A stretch of DNA of 6,136 bases, taken from Bifidobacteriaceae bacterium NR021 (lineage in GTDB: Bacteria; Actinomycetota; Actinomycetes; Actinomycetales; Bifidobacteriaceae). The notes below the pieces were generated by a model. The model did not search any database and was not told the origin of the DNA. It was given only the letters and a program-made list of their open reading frames with translations. Positions 5,013 to 6,136 of the stretch are shown one piece after another; the first letter of the stretch is position 1; each line of letters starts with the position of its first letter. Both the position numbers and the translations under genes were made by a program. Location: NCBI GenBank assembly GCA_003585845.1, contig NQOP01000007.1, forward strand, positions 22,715-28,850, in the 5' to 3' direction.

Positions 5013-6136
5013 TTACATGAATAGGATTCCTCGAGCGTCATACACGCTTTGAGTGTTCGCGTTACCGCATCTGATAGCACGGTCAAGCGCCATGATGGTG
5101 GCTATAGCACCGTCTATTTTCTCGGTTGATTTTTCCTTATCTGCCTTAATGTTTCCTGCAGGATCTGTCCTAATAAATATGTTGTCCATGTTCCAGCGGA
5201 GCACTGGATGCCCGGAGTGTGCGATTTTCTGCTCGAGTGTAAGCTTCATAAGCTCCTTGGTAGGCGGACTCATATCCTTGAATCCCTGTCCGAACGGAAC
5301 CACGGTAAATCCCATGTTTTCAAGGTTTTGCACCATTTGAACCGCGCCCCAACGGTCGAAAGCAATCTCACGAATATTGAAACGTTCACCTAAAGTTTCG
5401 ATGAATTTTTCAATAAACCCGTAGTGAACAACGTTTCCTTCCGTGGTCTTAATAAACCCTTGTTTTTCCCACACGTCATACGGCACGTGATCTCGTTTCA
5501 CGCGCAAACTCAAGGTTTCTTCAGGCACCCAAAAATAAGGTAGGATACGAAACTTATCCGACTCATCTAAAGGCGGAAACACAAGCGAAAAAGCCGTAAG
5601 ATCAGTGGTGCTTGAAAGGTCAAGACCCCCGTAGCAGACCCTGCCCTCTAGTTCTTCCTCATTCACCTGAAAACCGCAAGCATCCCACTTTTCCATCGGC
5701 ATCCAACGAATAGACTGTTTCACCCACTGGTTAAGACGAAGCTGACGGAAAGCATTCTCTTCACCAGGATTTTGCCTGGCGGACTCGAAAGCAGCTTTAA
5801 CTTTCTCCATTTGAACCGTCACTCCAAGAGAAGGATTAGCTTTCTTCCACACCTTAGGATCAGTCCAATCGTCCGTTTCTTTTGCACCATAAATCACGGG
5901 GTAAAAAGTTGGATCAATTTTCCTACCCTCGAGAATATCCACTGCTTTCTGATGCGTCTCATAACAGATCGAATGCGTATCCGTACCGGCTGTGGTAATC
6001 AGAAAATACAGTGGCTGCATGCGAGCATCCCCGGAGCCTTTAGTCATCACGTCAAAAAGTTTACGGTTAGGCTGCGTGTGAAGCTCATCAAACACAACAC
6101 CGTGAATGTTAAACCCGTGTTTAGAGTAAGCTTCAG
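5013..6136 (-). CDS. Terminase large subunit (TerL), C-terminal part; 5' end beyond right edge
   Basis: This is the ATPase/nuclease that drives DNA into the procapsid and cuts it. The frame is open to the right edge, giving 373 visible residues. It enters the window just before the Walker B motif: NIHGVVFDELHTQ, with Asp16-Glu17 of the visible fragment as metal-binding and catalytic acids. The coupling motif FLITTAGTD (about 44-52) follows. The RNase H-like nuclease domain comes next, with acidic residues in YGGLDLSSTTD (Asp172, Asp178), AFDRWGA (Asp260) and EKIDGAIATIMALDRA (Asp341). Such proteins are usually about 550-600 residues, so about 200 residues including Walker A lie outside the window. 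The stop codon lies 11 nt before the portal start and inside its Shine-Dalgarno. Pairing with an HK97 portal, ClpP-like protease and capsid suggests a cos-type packaging system, but this is inference. A GTG at 6095 is in frame but internal, because homology continues upstream of it. Confidence 0.95.
   Translation of the reverse strand, partial: EAYSKHGFNIHGVVFDELHTQPNRKLFDVMTKGSGDARMQPLYFLITTAGTDTHSICYETHQKAVDILEGRKIDPTFYPVIYGAKETDDWTDPKVWKKANPSLGVTVQMEKVKAAFESARQNPGEENAFRQLRLNQWVKQSIRWMPMEKWDACGFQVNEEELEGRVCYGGLDLSSTTDLTAFSLVFPPLDESDKFRILPYFWVPEETLSLRVKRDHVPYDVWEKQGFIKTTEGNVVHYGFIEKFIETLGERFNIREIAFDRWGAVQMVQNLENMGFTVVPFGQGFKDMSPPTKELMKLTLEQKIAHSGHPVLRWNMDNIFIRTDPAGNIKADKEKSTEKIDGAIATIMALDRAIRCGNANTQSVYDARGILFM

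Noticed and set aside
4267..5340. Several plus-strand frames of 61-95 residues across the portal and terminase genes.
   Set aside because: All are opposite well-supported minus-strand genes, are rich in Arg/Ser/Thr as expected of antisense frames, and have no domain I recognise.
1..6136. A new defence, regulatory or mobile system hidden in the window.
   Set aside because: Every base is within or next to a recognisable phage morphogenesis gene on one strand, there is no intergenic stretch longer than 19 nt, and no repeats, tRNA, CRISPR or transposase sequence is visible.

Overview
This window is the packaging and head-to-neck part of a siphovirus (tailed phage or prophage) late operon. All genes lie on the minus strand, so they read from the right edge to the left. 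The gene order, the HK97-type families and the strong GGAGG-type ribosome binding sites at nearly every gene point to a phage or prophage of a low-to-moderate-GC Gram-positive host (Bacillota). The host genus cannot be fixed from the sequence. No integrase, attachment site, lysogeny gene, tRNA, rRNA, CRISPR array or insertion sequence is visible, so a free phage cannot be told from a prophage.

In transcription order the window holds: the C-terminal part of the terminase large subunit (5013-6136, cut by the right edge); an HK97-type portal (3712-5001); a ClpP-like (S14) head maturation protease (3021-3755); an HK97-fold major capsid protein with an N-terminal delta/scaffold domain (1834-3018); and four small neck genes. 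The neck genes are a gp6-like head-tail connector (1536-1814), an SPP1 gp16-like head closure protein (1203-1535), an HK97 gp10-like protein (826-1206) and a probable tail terminator (495-833). The window ends with a phi13-type major tail protein (1-511, cut by the left edge).

Packing is extremely tight. Genes abut, overlap by 4 to 44 nt, or are separated by at most 19 nt, and no stretch of 300 bases lacks a gene. The products form one assembly line. The protease processes the capsid protein inside the procapsid, terminase pumps DNA through the portal, the neck proteins close the portal channel, and the tail terminator joins the neck to the major tail tube.

The gene content is conventional. 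The least ordinary signals are RNA-level ones. A perfect 8-bp hairpin followed by a seven-T run (3040-3066) sits in the last codons of the protease gene, just before the capsid gene. The same T-run forms a canonical -1 slippery heptamer (T TTT TTA), and the -1 frame there runs open into the capsid frame, so a low-level protease-capsid fusion is possible. A second terminator-like hairpin (591-617) lies inside the tail-terminator gene. These structures are visible in the sequence, but their function is inference.
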